Positions 1 through 7,815 of a stretch of DNA of 64,000 bases are shown one piece after another; position 1 is the first letter of the stretch; each line of letters begins with the position of its first letter. The translations under genes and the position numbers were made by a program. Below the pieces are notes generated by a model. The model was not told the origin of the DNA, made no database searches, and saw only the letters and a list, made by a program, of their open reading frames with translations. The DNA is from Roseicella sp. DB1501 (GTDB taxonomy: Bacteria; Pseudomonadota; Alphaproteobacteria; Acetobacterales; Acetobacteraceae), in the NCBI RefSeq assembly GCF_013112485.1, contig NZ_JABFHG010000001.1, positions 186,001 through 250,000 of the forward strand, written 5' to 3'.

Positions 1-836
1 TGCTGATCCTGGGCATCGGCGCCTGGCCCGGCCTGCTGCGCGCTGCCGCCGAATTCGCCTTCCTCTTCAACTTCGTCCCCGGCTGGGCCGGCGGCCTGGT
101 GCCCGCCGGCTGGACCGTCGGGGTGGAGATGCCCTTCTACCTGATCCTGCCCCTGCTGCTGCGCATCCGCAGCATCGGCGGGATGGCGGCGGCGGCGGCG
201 CTGGCCACGCTGCTGTCCTGGGGCGCGCGCCTCTGGCTGGAAGCGCGCATGCCCGGCAGCGACTATCCGCAGACCGCGCTCCTCGCCAACCTCTTCGCCT
301 TCGTGCTGTCGCTGCTCGCCTTCCGCATCTTCGAACGCGTCCGCGGCGGGGCCTGGGCGGGCCGGACCGCCGGCCTCGCCGCCGCTCTCACCCTCGGTCT
401 CGGCGCCGGTCTCCTCTCGCCGCTTGCCGCGCCCCTGGCCAGGCCGGGGAATCCGGACCTGCTGCTCTTCGGCATCGTCTTCGCCGCGCTCTGCCTCTGG
501 CAGGCGCTGCGGCCCTCGCGGCTGCTGCGCTGCCGCGCCGCGCTCTGGCTGGGCGAACGGAGCTACAGCCTCTACCTCTTTCACTTCCTGCTGATCCTGG
601 CCCTGCGCCCGGCCTATGCCCGGATCACCGAGGCGCTGGGCCAGGGCGGCGCGGCCTATCTGGCGAGCCTCGCCATCACCCTGCCGCCACTGCTGGTCCT
701 CGCCGCCCTCGGCTACCGGCTGGTGGAGCGGCCGGGCATGGCCATTGGCCGCTGGTTGATTGCCCGGCGCGCCGCCGGGCGGCCGGTTGCGCCCAGCCTG
801 GCGCCCGCCGGCATCGATCGCGGCCGGGCCGGCTGA
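1..836 (+). CDS. Acyltransferase family 3 membrane protein (OafA/YrhL type), C-terminal part
   Basis: The reading frame is open from base 3, so the start lies before the window and about 278 residues are visible. The first part contains GWTVGVEMPFYLILPLLL, the conserved tryptophan-glutamate membrane segment of acyltransferase-3 proteins (usually GWSLGVEMQFYLLLP). Several hydrophobic helices follow, among them a segment near ERSYSLYLFHFLLILAL, the typical late-helix motif with a conserved Ser-Tyr and His. Members of this family acetylate or succinylate sugars of surface polysaccharides or antibiotics at the inner membrane. The end carries a short basic tail after the last helix (ERPGMAIGRWLIARR), as usual. 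No SGNH domain follows. The acceptor substrate cannot be told from the sequence. Confidence 0.85.
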   Translation, partial: LILGIGAWPGLLRAAAEFAFLFNFVPGWAGGLVPAGWTVGVEMPFYLILPLLLRIRSIGGMAAAAALATLLSWGARLWLEARMPGSDYPQTALLANLFAFVLSLLAFRIFERVRGGAWAGRTAGLAAALTLGLGAGLLSPLAAPLARPGNPDLLLFGIVFAALCLWQALRPSRLLRCRAALWLGERSYSLYLFHFLLILALRPAYARITEALGQGGAAYLASLAITLPPLLVLAALGYRLVERPGMAIGRWLIARRAAGRPVAPSLAPAGIDRGRAG

Positions 837-1009
837 CCCTTCGGCCATCCGCGCGATGCCAGCGGCATGGGTTGCCTGCAAGGGCGGCTGATACTGGACG
901 CACGGCATTCCGACTTGCGGCCCGCGGTGCCGAGCGCCCGATGGGCGCTGCCGGTCGCGCCGTGATGCGGCGAAGCCAAGCCGCGCGGGTCGGGGCACTG
1001 CTTCGAACG

Positions 1010-1063
1010 GCGCCCGGCACTTGAGGGGGCACGAAGGTGAAACCCTCGTGTCCTCGGTATGAT
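1010..1063 (+). repeat. C-family intergenic repeat, degenerate copy (C-0)
   Basis: This copy contains GCGCCCGGCACTTGAGG (1010-1026), which differs by one base from the same block in the copy near 53.8 kb. A hairpin follows: CACGAAGG at 1030-1037 pairs with CCCTCGTG at 1043-1050 with one mismatch. The tail TCGGTATGAT resembles the tail of the copy at 40.5 kb. The upstream hairpin module seen in other copies is degenerate here. It lies between the convergent acyltransferase and enoyl-CoA hydratase genes. Confidence 0.5.
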
Positions 1064-1064
1064 A

Positions 1065-1850
1065 TCAGGTAGATGACGCGCGCCGCTGCCGGAAGGCGCC
1101 GAGCATGCGCCGCGGCTCATCCGTCTCCCAGGCAGCAGCGAAGGCGGGGATGCCGGCCGCGACCGCATCCCGCATCGGCAGGTCCTCCCATTGCCGGATC
1201 AGCCGCTTCTGCAGCCGCAGCGCCTGCCGCCCGGCGGCGCCGAGATGGCCGAGCCAGTCCAGCACCGCCGCATCCAGCTCCGCCGCCGGCACCACCGCCT
1301 CGACCAGCCCCCAGGATAGCGCCTCCGCGGCGCCGATCGTCTCAGCGAGCAGCAGCAGGCGGCGGGTGCGGCCCCAGCCGATCAGCCCCGGCAGCAGCGC
1401 CGCCTCGACCACCGAGGGGATGCCGACCCGCACCTCGGGCATTCCGAACTGGGCATGCTCGGCGGCAATGCGCATGTCGCAGGCGGCCGCCAGTTCCAGC
1501 CCGGCCCCCAGCGTCCAGCCATTGAGGCGACCGATCACCGGCACCGGGCAGTCGCGCACCGCACGGCAGCAGCCATGCACCAGGGTGATGAAGGCCTGCG
1601 CCGCCTCGCCATCGGCGAGGTCGGCCATGACGGTGATATCCGCCCCGCCGACGAAGGCCTTCCCGCCGGCTCCGGTCAGCACCGCGGCATGCAGCGTCGC
1701 ATCCGCCGAGAGCCGCTCCATCGCGGCGATGAAGTCGCGCATCAGCGCTGGGTTCAGCGTGTTGAGCTTGGCCTCATGCGCGATGCTCACGACGGCGACG
1801 CGGCCGGTCGCCGGCGCCTCGCGGATCTCGACGCGAATCTCTCCTGGCAT
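1065..1850 (-). CDS. Enoyl-CoA hydratase/isomerase (crotonase) family protein
   Basis: 261 residues, the usual crotonase length. The ATG at 1850 follows a strong GGAGGAGGG ribosome site, so I prefer it to longer upstream frames. Visible crotonase features are the first oxyanion-hole region (GAGGKAFVGGADI), the second (RLNGWTLGAGLELAAACDM), and the FGMPEVRVGIPSVVEAALLP stretch where the catalytic acid normally sits. The form GIPSVVEAALLP instead of GTIPGAGGTQRL marks a subgroup that need not be a classical hydratase. Family reaction: hydration or isomerisation of acyl-CoA thioesters in the cytoplasm. The gene stands alone, convergent with the acyltransferase. Confidence 0.88.
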   Translation of the reverse strand: MPGEIRVEIREAPATGRVAVVSIAHEAKLNTLNPALMRDFIAAMERLSADATLHAAVLTGAGGKAFVGGADITVMADLADGEAAQAFITLVHGCCRAVRDCPVPVIGRLNGWTLGAGLELAAACDMRIAAEHAQFGMPEVRVGIPSVVEAALLPGLIGWGRTRRLLLLAETIGAAEALSWGLVEAVVPAAELDAAVLDWLGHLGAAGRQALRLQKRLIRQWEDLPMRDAVAAGIPAFAAAWETDEPRRMLGAFRQRRASST

Positions 1851-2000
1851 GATTCCTTCCCTCCTCCCGATCAATGGTTGCCGAGGCGCGCCGGCACCCA
1901 TTTTCGATCCGATATCATCACGTTCCGCCCATCGGCGCCGGCGTGAATGGACGCCGAGGCCATGGTCGCGCGAGTCTGCTGCGAGAGGCGAGGAGGCGGG

Positions 2001-2291
2001 ATGGACGTCGAGGATGCAACCCTGCGGTGGCCGCTCGAGCCGCGGCGCCCGGACCCGCCCCTGCAGGAGGATGCGGCCCTCCGCGACCTGCTGGCGCATC
2101 GGCGCAAGCGCGCCTTCGACGCGGCCTGTTCGGCCGCCTGCTACACGCTCGGCGTCCGGCTCGGCCTGCGCAACGGCGCCCTGCCCGCCTGGCTGCCGAC
2201 GGCACCGCCCTGGGCACGCCAAGCGATGCGGGCCGGGCATGCCAGCGGCCTCGCCATCGCCGGCGAAGGCCTCGCCCAGCCCGGCCGCTGA
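2001..2291 (+). CDS. Hypothetical protein, 96 aa
   Basis: I do not recognise a family. The ATG at 2001 has a GAGGAGGCGGG site just before it, which favours it over an upstream in-frame start at 1947. The protein is 96 residues with an acidic, proline-rich start (roughly residues 10-30) and a middle segment rich in Ala, Cys and Arg (HRRKRAFDAACSAACYTLGVRLGLR). It has no clear membrane helix or signal peptide. It is divergent from the enoyl-CoA hydratase. A perfect 9-bp GC hairpin starts about five bases after the stop (2296-2304 with 2317-2325), which could end its transcript. Confidence 0.55.
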   Translation: MDVEDATLRWPLEPRRPDPPLQEDAALRDLLAHRRKRAFDAACSAACYTLGVRLGLRNGALPAWLPTAPPWARQAMRAGHASGLAIAGEGLAQPGR

Positions 2292-2342
2292 GCATCCCGC
2301 CCGCTGCCTGATGCGGCGGGCGGGCGGCGAAGCTCATACCAT

Positions 2343-2476
2343 CGGACCGATCGTTTGACCGGTCCGAGGCCCTGAATGGGGCCCGCCGCAGGTGCGGCGG
2401 AGCCAAGCAAACCGAAGGTTTGCGCCCAGGGTTTGAGGGACCGTTGATGGGTTGCCATCAACGGCCGTCGACATCA
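2343..2476 (+). repeat. C-family intergenic repeat, complete copy (C-1)
   Basis: Four hairpins in a row. Module C1 is at 2343-2366 (CGGACCG/CGGTCCG). A variable hairpin is at 2383-2400 (CCGCCGCA/TGCGGCGG). Module C2 is at 2407-2423 (GCAAACC-GAA-GGTTTGC). Module C3 is at 2441-2464 (CCGTTGATGG, loop GTTG, CCATCAACGG, 10 bp perfect). The order matches the inverted copy at 53.8 kb. The end of the element supplies the stop codon of the convergent gene at 2474. Confidence 0.7.
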
Positions 2477-2743
2477 GACCGGGTTCATCGGCTGCATCGC
2501 TTCGCCCTCATCGGGCAGGTCCGGCAGGCTGTCCTCCGGCTCGTCGCGCCAGCCGGAGCGGCGCTCCATGGCCTTCCGCGCCAGCAGGGCGCCGCCAACG
2601 ATGCCGGCGCCGACGCCGACACCCGCCAGGAAGGGCCCGATGCCGGCGAGCACCGCCATGCCGCCCATGGCGGTGCCGGCCACGGTCATCGGCCCCGGCA
2701 GGCCCCCAGGCAAGCCGAAGGGAGTGCAGCGCGGCAGGAACAT
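2474..2743 (-). CDS. Small hypothetical membrane protein downstream of pqqE
   Basis: 89 residues. The ATG at 2743 is preceded by AGGAGAAGG at good spacing. Roughly residues 10-50 form one or two hydrophobic Gly/Ala-rich segments (PMTVAGTAMGGMAVLAGIGPFLAGVGVGAGIVGGALLA), followed by a positively charged KAMERR and an acidic tail (DEPEDSLPDLPDEGEA). The pattern suggests a small inner-membrane protein with a cytoplasmic tail. It starts 65 bases after the pqqE stop on the same strand and may be co-transcribed with the PQQ genes, but it is not a known Pqq protein. Its function is unknown. Confidence 0.6.
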   Translation of the reverse strand: MFLPRCTPFGLPGGLPGPMTVAGTAMGGMAVLAGIGPFLAGVGVGAGIVGGALLARKAMERRSGWRDEPEDSLPDLPDEGEAMQPMNPV

Positions 2744-2808
2744 GGAATGCCCTTCTCCTGATCGATGAGAGTGATAGTGGCCCGTCGGATCGTCACCGCA
2801 ACCCGGCC

Positions 2809-3963
2809 TCAGCCGGGGATCTTCTGCGGTTCGCGGTATGTGAACGCGGTGCCGGCCTCGATGGCTGCGTCGACCGCCAGCGAGAGCACGCCGTGATGCG
2901 GCGACAGGGCGCAGGCCGGATCGGTGCTGGCGGCATCGCCGGTCAGGGCGAAGGCCTGGCAGCGGCAGCCGCCCCAGTCGAGCTCCGCCCGCTCGCAGCC
3001 GCGACAGGGCAGCGGCATCCAGCCGGTGCCGCGGAAGCGGTTGAAGGCCTCGGAGTCTTCCCAGGCCCATTGCAGCGAGACCTGCCGCACATTCGGAAAG
3101 TCAAAGCCCGGCAGGCTCTCGGCGGCATGGCAGGGCAGGACCCGGCCGGCCGGCGAGACAGCGAGGAATTGCCGGCCCCAGCCGCCCATGCAGGATTTCG
3201 GCCGCTTCGCGTAGTAGTCGGGCACGACATAGTCGATGACGAGCCGCCCCTTCAGCGCGCGCCGCGCCGCCTCGACGGTCGCCGTCGCCGCCTCGAGCTG
3301 CGCCCGGGTCGGCAGCAACGCGTCGCGGTTGGCCAGCGCCCAGCCGTAATACTGCACATGCGCCACTTCGAGTCGCCCGGCGCCGAGGTCCAGCGCCAGC
3401 TCGATGAGCTGCGGCAGGCGGTCGAGATTCTGCCGGTGGACCACCGCGTTCAACGTCAGCGGCAGGCCGGAGGCATGCACCAGCCGGGCGAAATCCAGCT
3501 TCTTCGCATGGCCGCCGCGATAGCCGCCGATGCGGTCGGCCGAGACGGGCTCGGCATCCTGCACCGAGAGCTGCACGTGATCGAGCCCCGCCTCGGCCAG
3601 CGCCTGCAGCTTCGCCTCGCCGGTCAGCACGCCCGAGGTGATGAGGTTGGTGTAGAGCCCGGCCTCGCTCGCCGCCCGCACCAGCGCCACGATGTCGCGC
3701 CGCGCCGTGGGCTCGCCGCCCGAGAGATGCACCTGCAGGCAGCCCAGCGCCGCCGCCTCCTGGAAGACGCGGGCCCAGGTGGCGGTGTCGAGCTCCTCGC
3801 CCGGCCGGGCGAGCGCCGTCGGGTTGGAGCAGTAGGGGCAGCGCAACGGGCAACGATGCGTCAGCTCGGCCAGCAGCGCCAAGGGAGCAGCGGGTGGGGC
3901 GGCCAGAGGGGCGGCGGGTGGGGCGGCCAGAGGGGCGGCGGGAGGGGCGGCGGGGACCGTCAT
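2809..3963 (-). CDS. pqqE: PQQ biosynthesis radical SAM protein PqqE
   Basis: 384 residues. PqqE forms the C-C bond between the Glu and Tyr side chains of the PqqA peptide, working with PqqD. The radical-SAM cluster motif is C38-x3-C42-x2-C45 ([13 protein letters not shown]). Further family marks are the [10 protein letters not shown] segment, [10 protein letters not shown], and a cysteine-rich C-terminal SPASM-type region ([23 protein letters not shown]) for auxiliary Fe-S clusters. The ATG at 3963 follows a GGAGGGG site and begins 28 bases after pqqD. Unusual: residues 4-29 are an 8-residue Pro-Ala-Leu repeat (PAAPLAAP) encoded by a 24-bp tandem DNA repeat. PqqE proteins normally start close to the first cysteine. 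Confidence 0.97.
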   Translation of the reverse strand: MTVPAAPPAAPLAAPPAAPLAAPPAAPLALLAELTHRCPLRCPYCSNPTALARPGEELDTATWARVFQEAAALGCLQVHLSGGEPTARRDIVALVRAASEAGLYTNLITSGVLTGEAKLQALAEAGLDHVQLSVQDAEPVSADRIGGYRGGHAKKLDFARLVHASGLPLTLNAVVHRQNLDRLPQLIELALDLGAGRLEVAHVQYYGWALANRDALLPTRAQLEAATATVEAARRALKGRLVIDYVVPDYYAKRPKSCMGGWGRQFLAVSPAGRVLPCHAAESLPGFDFPNVRQVSLQWAWEDSEAFNRFRGTGWMPLPCRGCERAELDWGGCRCQAFALTGDAASTDPACALSPHHGVLSLAVDAAIEAGTAFTYREPQKIPG

Positions 3964-3991
3964 GATGCCCCTCCATATGGGGATGCGCCCC

Positions 3992-4267
3992 TCATGCGGT
4001 GACCACCCCCTTGGCGGCGAGATCCTCCAGCATGGCGAGGACGTCGCCGAGGATCTCCTCCCGCGGCGCGGCGAAGCGAGTGGCGAGGTCGTCGACCATG
4101 GCATCGACCGGGCGGGCGCCATCCACCAGCCGCAGCACCTCGAGCGCGATCTCGTCGGGGACGAACATGCGCTCCGGCCCCAGCACCACCCATTGGCCGC
4201 GCGCCTTGTCCTCGCGCAGCCTCATGCCGCGCCCGAGCCGCAGCACGCTGGCGCCCGAGAGGGTCAT
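3992..4267 (-). CDS. pqqD: PQQ biosynthesis peptide chaperone PqqD
   Basis: 91 residues, the normal size. PqqD is the RiPP-recognition chaperone that binds PqqA and presents it to PqqE. Family features include the starting [20 protein letters not shown] beta segments, [22 protein letters not shown], and a helical end. The start chosen is the ATG at 4267, 10 bases after the pqqC stop. A longer in-frame extension would run back into pqqC and is not expected in the family. It is part of the pqqBCDE block, stop to start 28 bases from pqqE. Confidence 0.96.
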   Translation of the reverse strand: MTLSGASVLRLGRGMRLREDKARGQWVVLGPERMFVPDEIALEVLRLVDGARPVDAMVDDLATRFAAPREEILGDVLAMLEDLAAKGVVTA

Positions 4268-4277
4268 GCCCGGCCGC

Positions 4278-5048
4278 TCACGCCGCGCCCACACCCGCCG
4301 CGCCCAGACCCCCCTCACCGGGCCGCCAGGCGCCGGGCGGGATGTGGCCGGGCTCGACATAGGCATGCTGCAACGCATCGAGCTGCGCCCAGAGCAGGTC
4401 GCATTTGAAGCGCAGCGCCGCCATCACCTGCTCCTGCTGCTCGCGGGTGCGGGCATGCTCCTTCACATAGGCCAGGGCGAAGGCGACATCCTGCGGCGCC
4501 TGGGTCAGGCGCGGCGTGAAATAGGCGAGCGTCGCCTCCGAGACGAAGTCGTAGTTGCGCAGCATGCCGGAGACGCGCTCGGAGATGATGTTCGGCGAGA
4601 ACATCTCGGTCAGCGAGGAGGCGACGGCCTCGAGCAGGCTGCGCTCCTTCACGAAATGCACATAGGCATCGACGGCGTAGCGCGTGCCGGGCAGCAGGCC
4701 GCGCAGCGAGGTGACGTAGCCGCGGTCGAGGCCGAGCCCGTCGGTGAGCTTCAGCCAGCGCTCGACGCCGCCCGGCTTCACCCCGTCGCCGTCATGGTCG
4801 ACGATGCGGCGGCGCCACTCCCGCCGCAGCTCCGGCGTCGGCAGCCGGCCCAGCACCGCCGCGTCCTTCGCCGGGATGCTGGCCTGGTAGTAGTAGCGGT
4901 TCAGCGCCCAGGCCTGGACCTGCGGCTTGCTCAGCTTGCCGCCATGCAGCAGGTGATGGAACGGGTGGAGGATGTGGTAGCGCTCCTCGCCGATGGCGCG
5001 GAGCCGCCGTTCCAGCTCCTCCGGCGGCAGCAATTCCGTCTCGCTCAC
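4278..5048 (-). CDS. pqqC: Pyrroloquinoline-quinone synthase PqqC
   Basis: 256 residues. PqqC is the cofactor-free oxidase that performs the last ring closure and eight-electron oxidation to PQQ. The sequence is strongly conserved, with motifs such as ALNRYYYQASIPAKDAA, RRRIVDHDGD, ERWLKLTDGLG, SSLTEMFSPNIISERVSGM and NYDFVSE. The start overlaps the end of pqqB by four bases (ATGA), indicating translational coupling. About 15 extra residues rich in Gly/Ala end the protein (GEGGLGAAGVGAA). Confidence 0.97.
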   Translation of the reverse strand: MSETELLPPEELERRLRAIGEERYHILHPFHHLLHGGKLSKPQVQAWALNRYYYQASIPAKDAAVLGRLPTPELRREWRRRIVDHDGDGVKPGGVERWLKLTDGLGLDRGYVTSLRGLLPGTRYAVDAYVHFVKERSLLEAVASSLTEMFSPNIISERVSGMLRNYDFVSEATLAYFTPRLTQAPQDVAFALAYVKEHARTREQQEQVMAALRFKCDLLWAQLDALQHAYVEPGHIPPGAWRPGEGGLGAAGVGAA

Positions 5049-5980
5049 AGCGTCACCTCCATGCCGTCTTCCGCGACGTCCCAGCCCGCCGCCACGGCCG
5101 CGGCGCGCTCCGCGCTGTCTGCCAGGAGAACGGGGTTGGTGTTGTTGATATGGATCAGGATTCGCCGGCGCACGCCGAGCCGGGCGAAGGCGGCGATCAC
5201 GCCCTCAGGCCCGTCGATGCTCATATGCCCCATGCGCGCCCCGGTCTTCGGCCCGGCGCCGGCACGCAGCATCTCGTCGTCGCGCCAGAGCGTGCCGTCG
5301 AAGAAGACGCAGGCCGCGCCCTCGAGCCGCGCGGCGAGCGCCGGCGTCATGGCGGCGCAGCCGGGGATGAAGAACAGCGCCTCGCCGCCGGCCGCGACGC
5401 GGAGGCCGATCGTCTCGCCCTCCTCCGCTCGGCCCGGATCGGCGCCCGAGGCGTCCTCGAGGAAGAGCGGCACCTTGCCCGGGACGGCGAAGGCCTCGAC
5501 CGTCAGGCCGAGCGGCGCGCCCGCCGCATCCTGCAGCGCCAGCGGCGCCTCGAGCGGCAGCGGCCGGCGCGGCACGATGGCTGGGTTGACCGCCTGGAAG
5601 ATCGGGTTGGCGGCGAGCACGGCGAGGGCCTGCGGCGCGCCGTAGAGGGCGAAGGCGTGCCGCTCGCGCAGCGTCAGCAGGCCGGCGATGGTGTCCACCT
5701 CGGCGCCGGTCAGCACCACCGCGGCGATCGGCGAATGCCGGATCTCGCCCGGTGCCGGGCGTGGATGCAGGGCGGGGGTGGCGATGATCTGCTGCCGCAG
5801 GTCGGGCGAGGCGTTGAGCAGCACCCAGCGCTCGCCATCGGCGGAGACGGCCAGCGAGGCCTGCGAGCGGGCGGGCGCGGCGGGGTCGCCGGCCAGCGCC
5901 CGGCGGCAGCCCGGCCCGGCGGAGTTCCATTGCGGGAAGCCGCCGCCGGCGGCGGCGCCGAGGACGATGGCGCGCAGCAC
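5045..5980 (-). CDS. pqqB: PQQ biosynthesis protein PqqB (metallo-hydrolase fold)
   Basis: 311 residues with GTG start at 5980, giving the typical beginning LRAIVLGAAAGGGFPQWNS. PqqB belongs to the metallo-beta-lactamase fold and acts as an Fe-dependent hydroxylase on the Glu-Tyr intermediate. Conserved pieces are CNxxN-like RRALAG, SASLAVSADGERWVLLNASPDLRQQI, ILIHINNTNPVL and WDVAEDGMEVTL. Few Shine-Dalgarno bases precede the GTG. A 12-codon ORF with a strong ribosome site ends 10 bases upstream, so translation may be coupled to it. It is the first gene of the pqqBCDE block, 337 bases after pqqA and separated from it by an intrinsic terminator. Confidence 0.96.
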   Translation of the reverse strand: MLRAIVLGAAAGGGFPQWNSAGPGCRRALAGDPAAPARSQASLAVSADGERWVLLNASPDLRQQIIATPALHPRPAPGEIRHSPIAAVVLTGAEVDTIAGLLTLRERHAFALYGAPQALAVLAANPIFQAVNPAIVPRRPLPLEAPLALQDAAGAPLGLTVEAFAVPGKVPLFLEDASGADPGRAEEGETIGLRVAAGGEALFFIPGCAAMTPALAARLEGAACVFFDGTLWRDDEMLRAGAGPKTGARMGHMSIDGPEGVIAAFARLGVRRRILIHINNTNPVLLADSAERAAAVAAGWDVAEDGMEVTL

Positions 5981-5990
5981 GGGCGGGCGC

Positions 5991-6029
5991 TCAGCCGGCC
6001 GATGCGGCGGGCAGGATCGAGCGGGTCAT
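5991..6029 (-). CDS. 12-codon leader ORF upstream of pqqB
   Basis: ATG at 6029, preceded by GGAGGAG about 10 bases upstream, codes for MTRSILPAASAG and stops with TGA 10 bases before the pqqB GTG. It is in a different frame from pqqB. The ribosome site is better than that of pqqB itself, so it may bring ribosomes to pqqB by reinitiation. There is no sign of a run of regulatory codons. It may be fortuitous. Confidence 0.35.
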   Translation of the reverse strand: MTRSILPAASAG

Positions 6030-6124
6030 CTTGGTCGTTCTCCTCCGGGAGGCGCTTTTGGACCGCCGCCGCCTCCTGGCCGGCCGGTCGGCCATGCCGC
6101 TTCCCCTGGCTTACCGGCAGGCAA

Positions 6125-6154
6125 GAAAAAAGCCCCGCACGCTGGGCGCGGGGC
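6125..6154 (-). terminator. Intrinsic terminator between pqqA and pqqB
   Basis: Read on the minus strand: GCGGGGC (6148-6154 on the plus side), a 9-base loop, its perfect partner GCCCCGC (6132-6138), then six T residues (complement of 6126-6131). This is a classic Rho-independent terminator, and T-runs are rare in this genome. It lies about 165 bases after the pqqA stop. It should end most transcripts after pqqA and let a fraction through to pqqBCDE. Confidence 0.85.
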
Positions 6155-6317
6155 CTGGACCGGCCGGGCACGGGCACGCCCAGCCGGGCTGCCTGCCAGG
6201 GGCTCTGGCCAATCCTTTTTCCGCAAACGGATCTCAGGCCCCTGGGATCAGCGCCGCAGAGTCCTGGTGCCGCCCGCTGCAGCCGAGGCGCCAAGCCGGC
6301 CGAGGCCGGCCAGGGCT

Positions 6318-6398
6318 TCAGCCGATTTCGGCGCAGGCGTAGCTGTTGATCTCGAGCGCGAGGGAAACCTCGGTCACGCGGGGCTTCTTCCAGGCCAT
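6318..6398 (-). CDS. pqqA: PQQ precursor peptide PqqA
   Basis: 26-residue ribosomally made precursor of pyrroloquinoline quinone. It begins MAWKKPRVTEVSLALEINSY; Glu16 and Tyr20 (E-x3-Y) are the two residues that PqqE crosslinks and that become the PQQ carbon skeleton. The ATG at 6398 follows GGAGGAAATC. It is the promoter-proximal gene of the operon. The terminator downstream fits a peptide substrate that must be made in excess over the enzymes. Confidence 0.97.
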   Translation of the reverse strand: MAWKKPRVTEVSLALEINSYACAEIG

Positions 6399-6750
6399 GA
6401 TTTCCTCCATCGAGGCGGTGATCGCCTTTTCGTATTTTGGGAAACCGGTCGCGCCAGATCAAGTGATCCCTTCGTGCATCGCCCGCCCGGCCGGACCACG
6501 CCCCTTGCCGGCCCCCCCCCGGTCCTCGGGCAAGGGCTTGAAATTACGGATGCCGCGACCATCCTTCGCAGCCGATTAAGATTTCCCCACGAACCGCCTG
6601 CCGCCGGTGAAGCGCCCGTTGGGCAGGTTTCGCGGCCGGCCACGCCCTCCCGGGCACCCTCCCCCATGCGGCCTTCGCAGGCTACAGCCCCCGACACCCA
6701 ATCGGGCCGGCCCTGCCCGGTCGGCCGCGCAACAGTGCAGGAGTCGTGAC
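6399..6750. promoter_or_regulatory. Divergent promoter region between pqqA and asd
   Basis: 352 bases with no convincing gene. It must hold the start sites of the minus-strand pqq operon and plus-strand asd. It is locally richer in A/T near 6430-6480 and 6538-6600. An 8-bp inverted repeat (CCCTTGCC at 6502-6509, GGCAAGGG at 6529-6536) encloses a run of nine C. No clear sigma-70 boxes could be assigned with confidence. CAGGAG before 6751 is the asd ribosome site. Confidence 0.45.
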
Positions 6751-7785
6751 ATGAGCTACCGGGTCGCGGTCGTCGGCGCCACTGGCGCGGTGGGACGCGA
6801 GATGCTGAAGACCCTCGCCGAGCGGGACTTCCCCGTGCGCGAAGTCATCGCCCTCGCCTCCGGTCGCTCCACCGGCCTCGAGGTCTCCTTCGGCGAGAAG
6901 GCCGTCCTCAAGGTGCAGGCGCTCGAGCGCTTCGACTTCAAGGGCACGGAGATCGCGCTCTTCTCGCCCGGCGCCAGCGTCTCGGCGGTGCATGCGCCGC
7001 GCGCCGCCGAGGCCGGCTGCGTGGTGATCGACAATACCAGCCAGTTCCGCATGGAGCCGGGCGTGCCGCTGGTCGTGCCGGAGGTGAACCCCAAGGCGCT
7101 GAAGGGTTTCGCGCGGCGCAACATCATCGCCAACCCGAACTGCTCGACTATCCAGATGGTGATGGCGCTGAAGCCGCTGCACGACATCGCCCGCATCCGG
7201 CGCGTCGTCGTCGCCACCTACCAGTCCGTCTCCGGCGCCGGGAAGGAGGCGATGGACGAGCTCTTCAACCAGACCCGCGCGATCTACGTGAATGACCCGA
7301 CCGCGCCGGAGCAGTTCAGCAAGCCGATCGCCTTCAACTGCATCCCGCATATCGACCGCTTCCTCGAGGACGGCGCGACCAAGGAGGAGTGGAAGATGGC
7401 GGCGGAGACGCGGAAGATCCTCGATCCCGACATCGCGGTGGTGGCGACCTGCGTGCGCGTGCCGGTCTTCATCGGCCATGCCGAGGCGGTGCATGTCGAG
7501 TTCGAGGCGCCGATCACCGAGGAGCAGGCCGCCGAGGCGCTGCGCGAGGCGCCGGGGGTGCAACTCGTCGACAAGCGCGAGGACGGCGGCTACGTGACCC
7601 AGGTGGATGCCGCCGGGGAGGATGCCGTCTTCGTCAGCCGGCTGCGCGCCGACCCGACCGTGCCGCACGGCCTCGCCTTCTGGTGCGTCTCCGACAACCT
7701 CCGCAAGGGGGCGGCGCTGAACGCGGTGCAGATCGCCGAGGCGCTGCACGAACAGGGGCTGATCAAGCCGCGCCGGGGAGGCTGA
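6751..7785 (+). CDS. asd: Aspartate-semialdehyde dehydrogenase
   Basis: 344 residues. It reduces beta-aspartyl phosphate to aspartate semialdehyde with NADPH, the branch point to lysine/diaminopimelate, threonine and methionine. The N-terminal dinucleotide motif is GATGAVG (residues 9-15), the catalytic cysteine is in NPNCSTIQM (Cys131), and YQSVSGAGKEAMDEL plus the NCIPHID segment are typical of the bacterial family. The ATG at 6751 has CAGGAG upstream at 8 bases. Longer in-frame starts would encode atypical sequence. A single gene, divergent from pqqA. Confidence 0.97.
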   Translation: MSYRVAVVGATGAVGREMLKTLAERDFPVREVIALASGRSTGLEVSFGEKAVLKVQALERFDFKGTEIALFSPGASVSAVHAPRAAEAGCVVIDNTSQFRMEPGVPLVVPEVNPKALKGFARRNIIANPNCSTIQMVMALKPLHDIARIRRVVVATYQSVSGAGKEAMDELFNQTRAIYVNDPTAPEQFSKPIAFNCIPHIDRFLEDGATKEEWKMAAETRKILDPDIAVVATCVRVPVFIGHAEAVHVEFEAPITEEQAAEALREAPGVQLVDKREDGGYVTQVDAAGEDAVFVSRLRADPTVPHGLAFWCVSDNLRKGAALNAVQIAEALHEQGLIKPRRGG

Positions 7786-7815
7786 CGAGGCGGCTGGCGG
7801 GCCGGGACCTTCGGC

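Noticed and set aside
1073-2406. Long open frames of 114-417 codons opposite or beside the enoyl-CoA hydratase
   Set aside because: They are antisense frames in high-GC DNA, with low-complexity Arg/Ala/Pro/Ser content and no ribosome sites.
2452-4002. 516-codon plus-strand frame over pqqE
   Set aside because: Overlaps a certain gene on the other strand, and its translation is Arg/Gln/Ala-rich without family features.
6502-6536. Terminator at the 8-bp inverted repeat upstream of pqqA
   Set aside because: No T-run and a 19-base loop; it could only be a weak leader structure.
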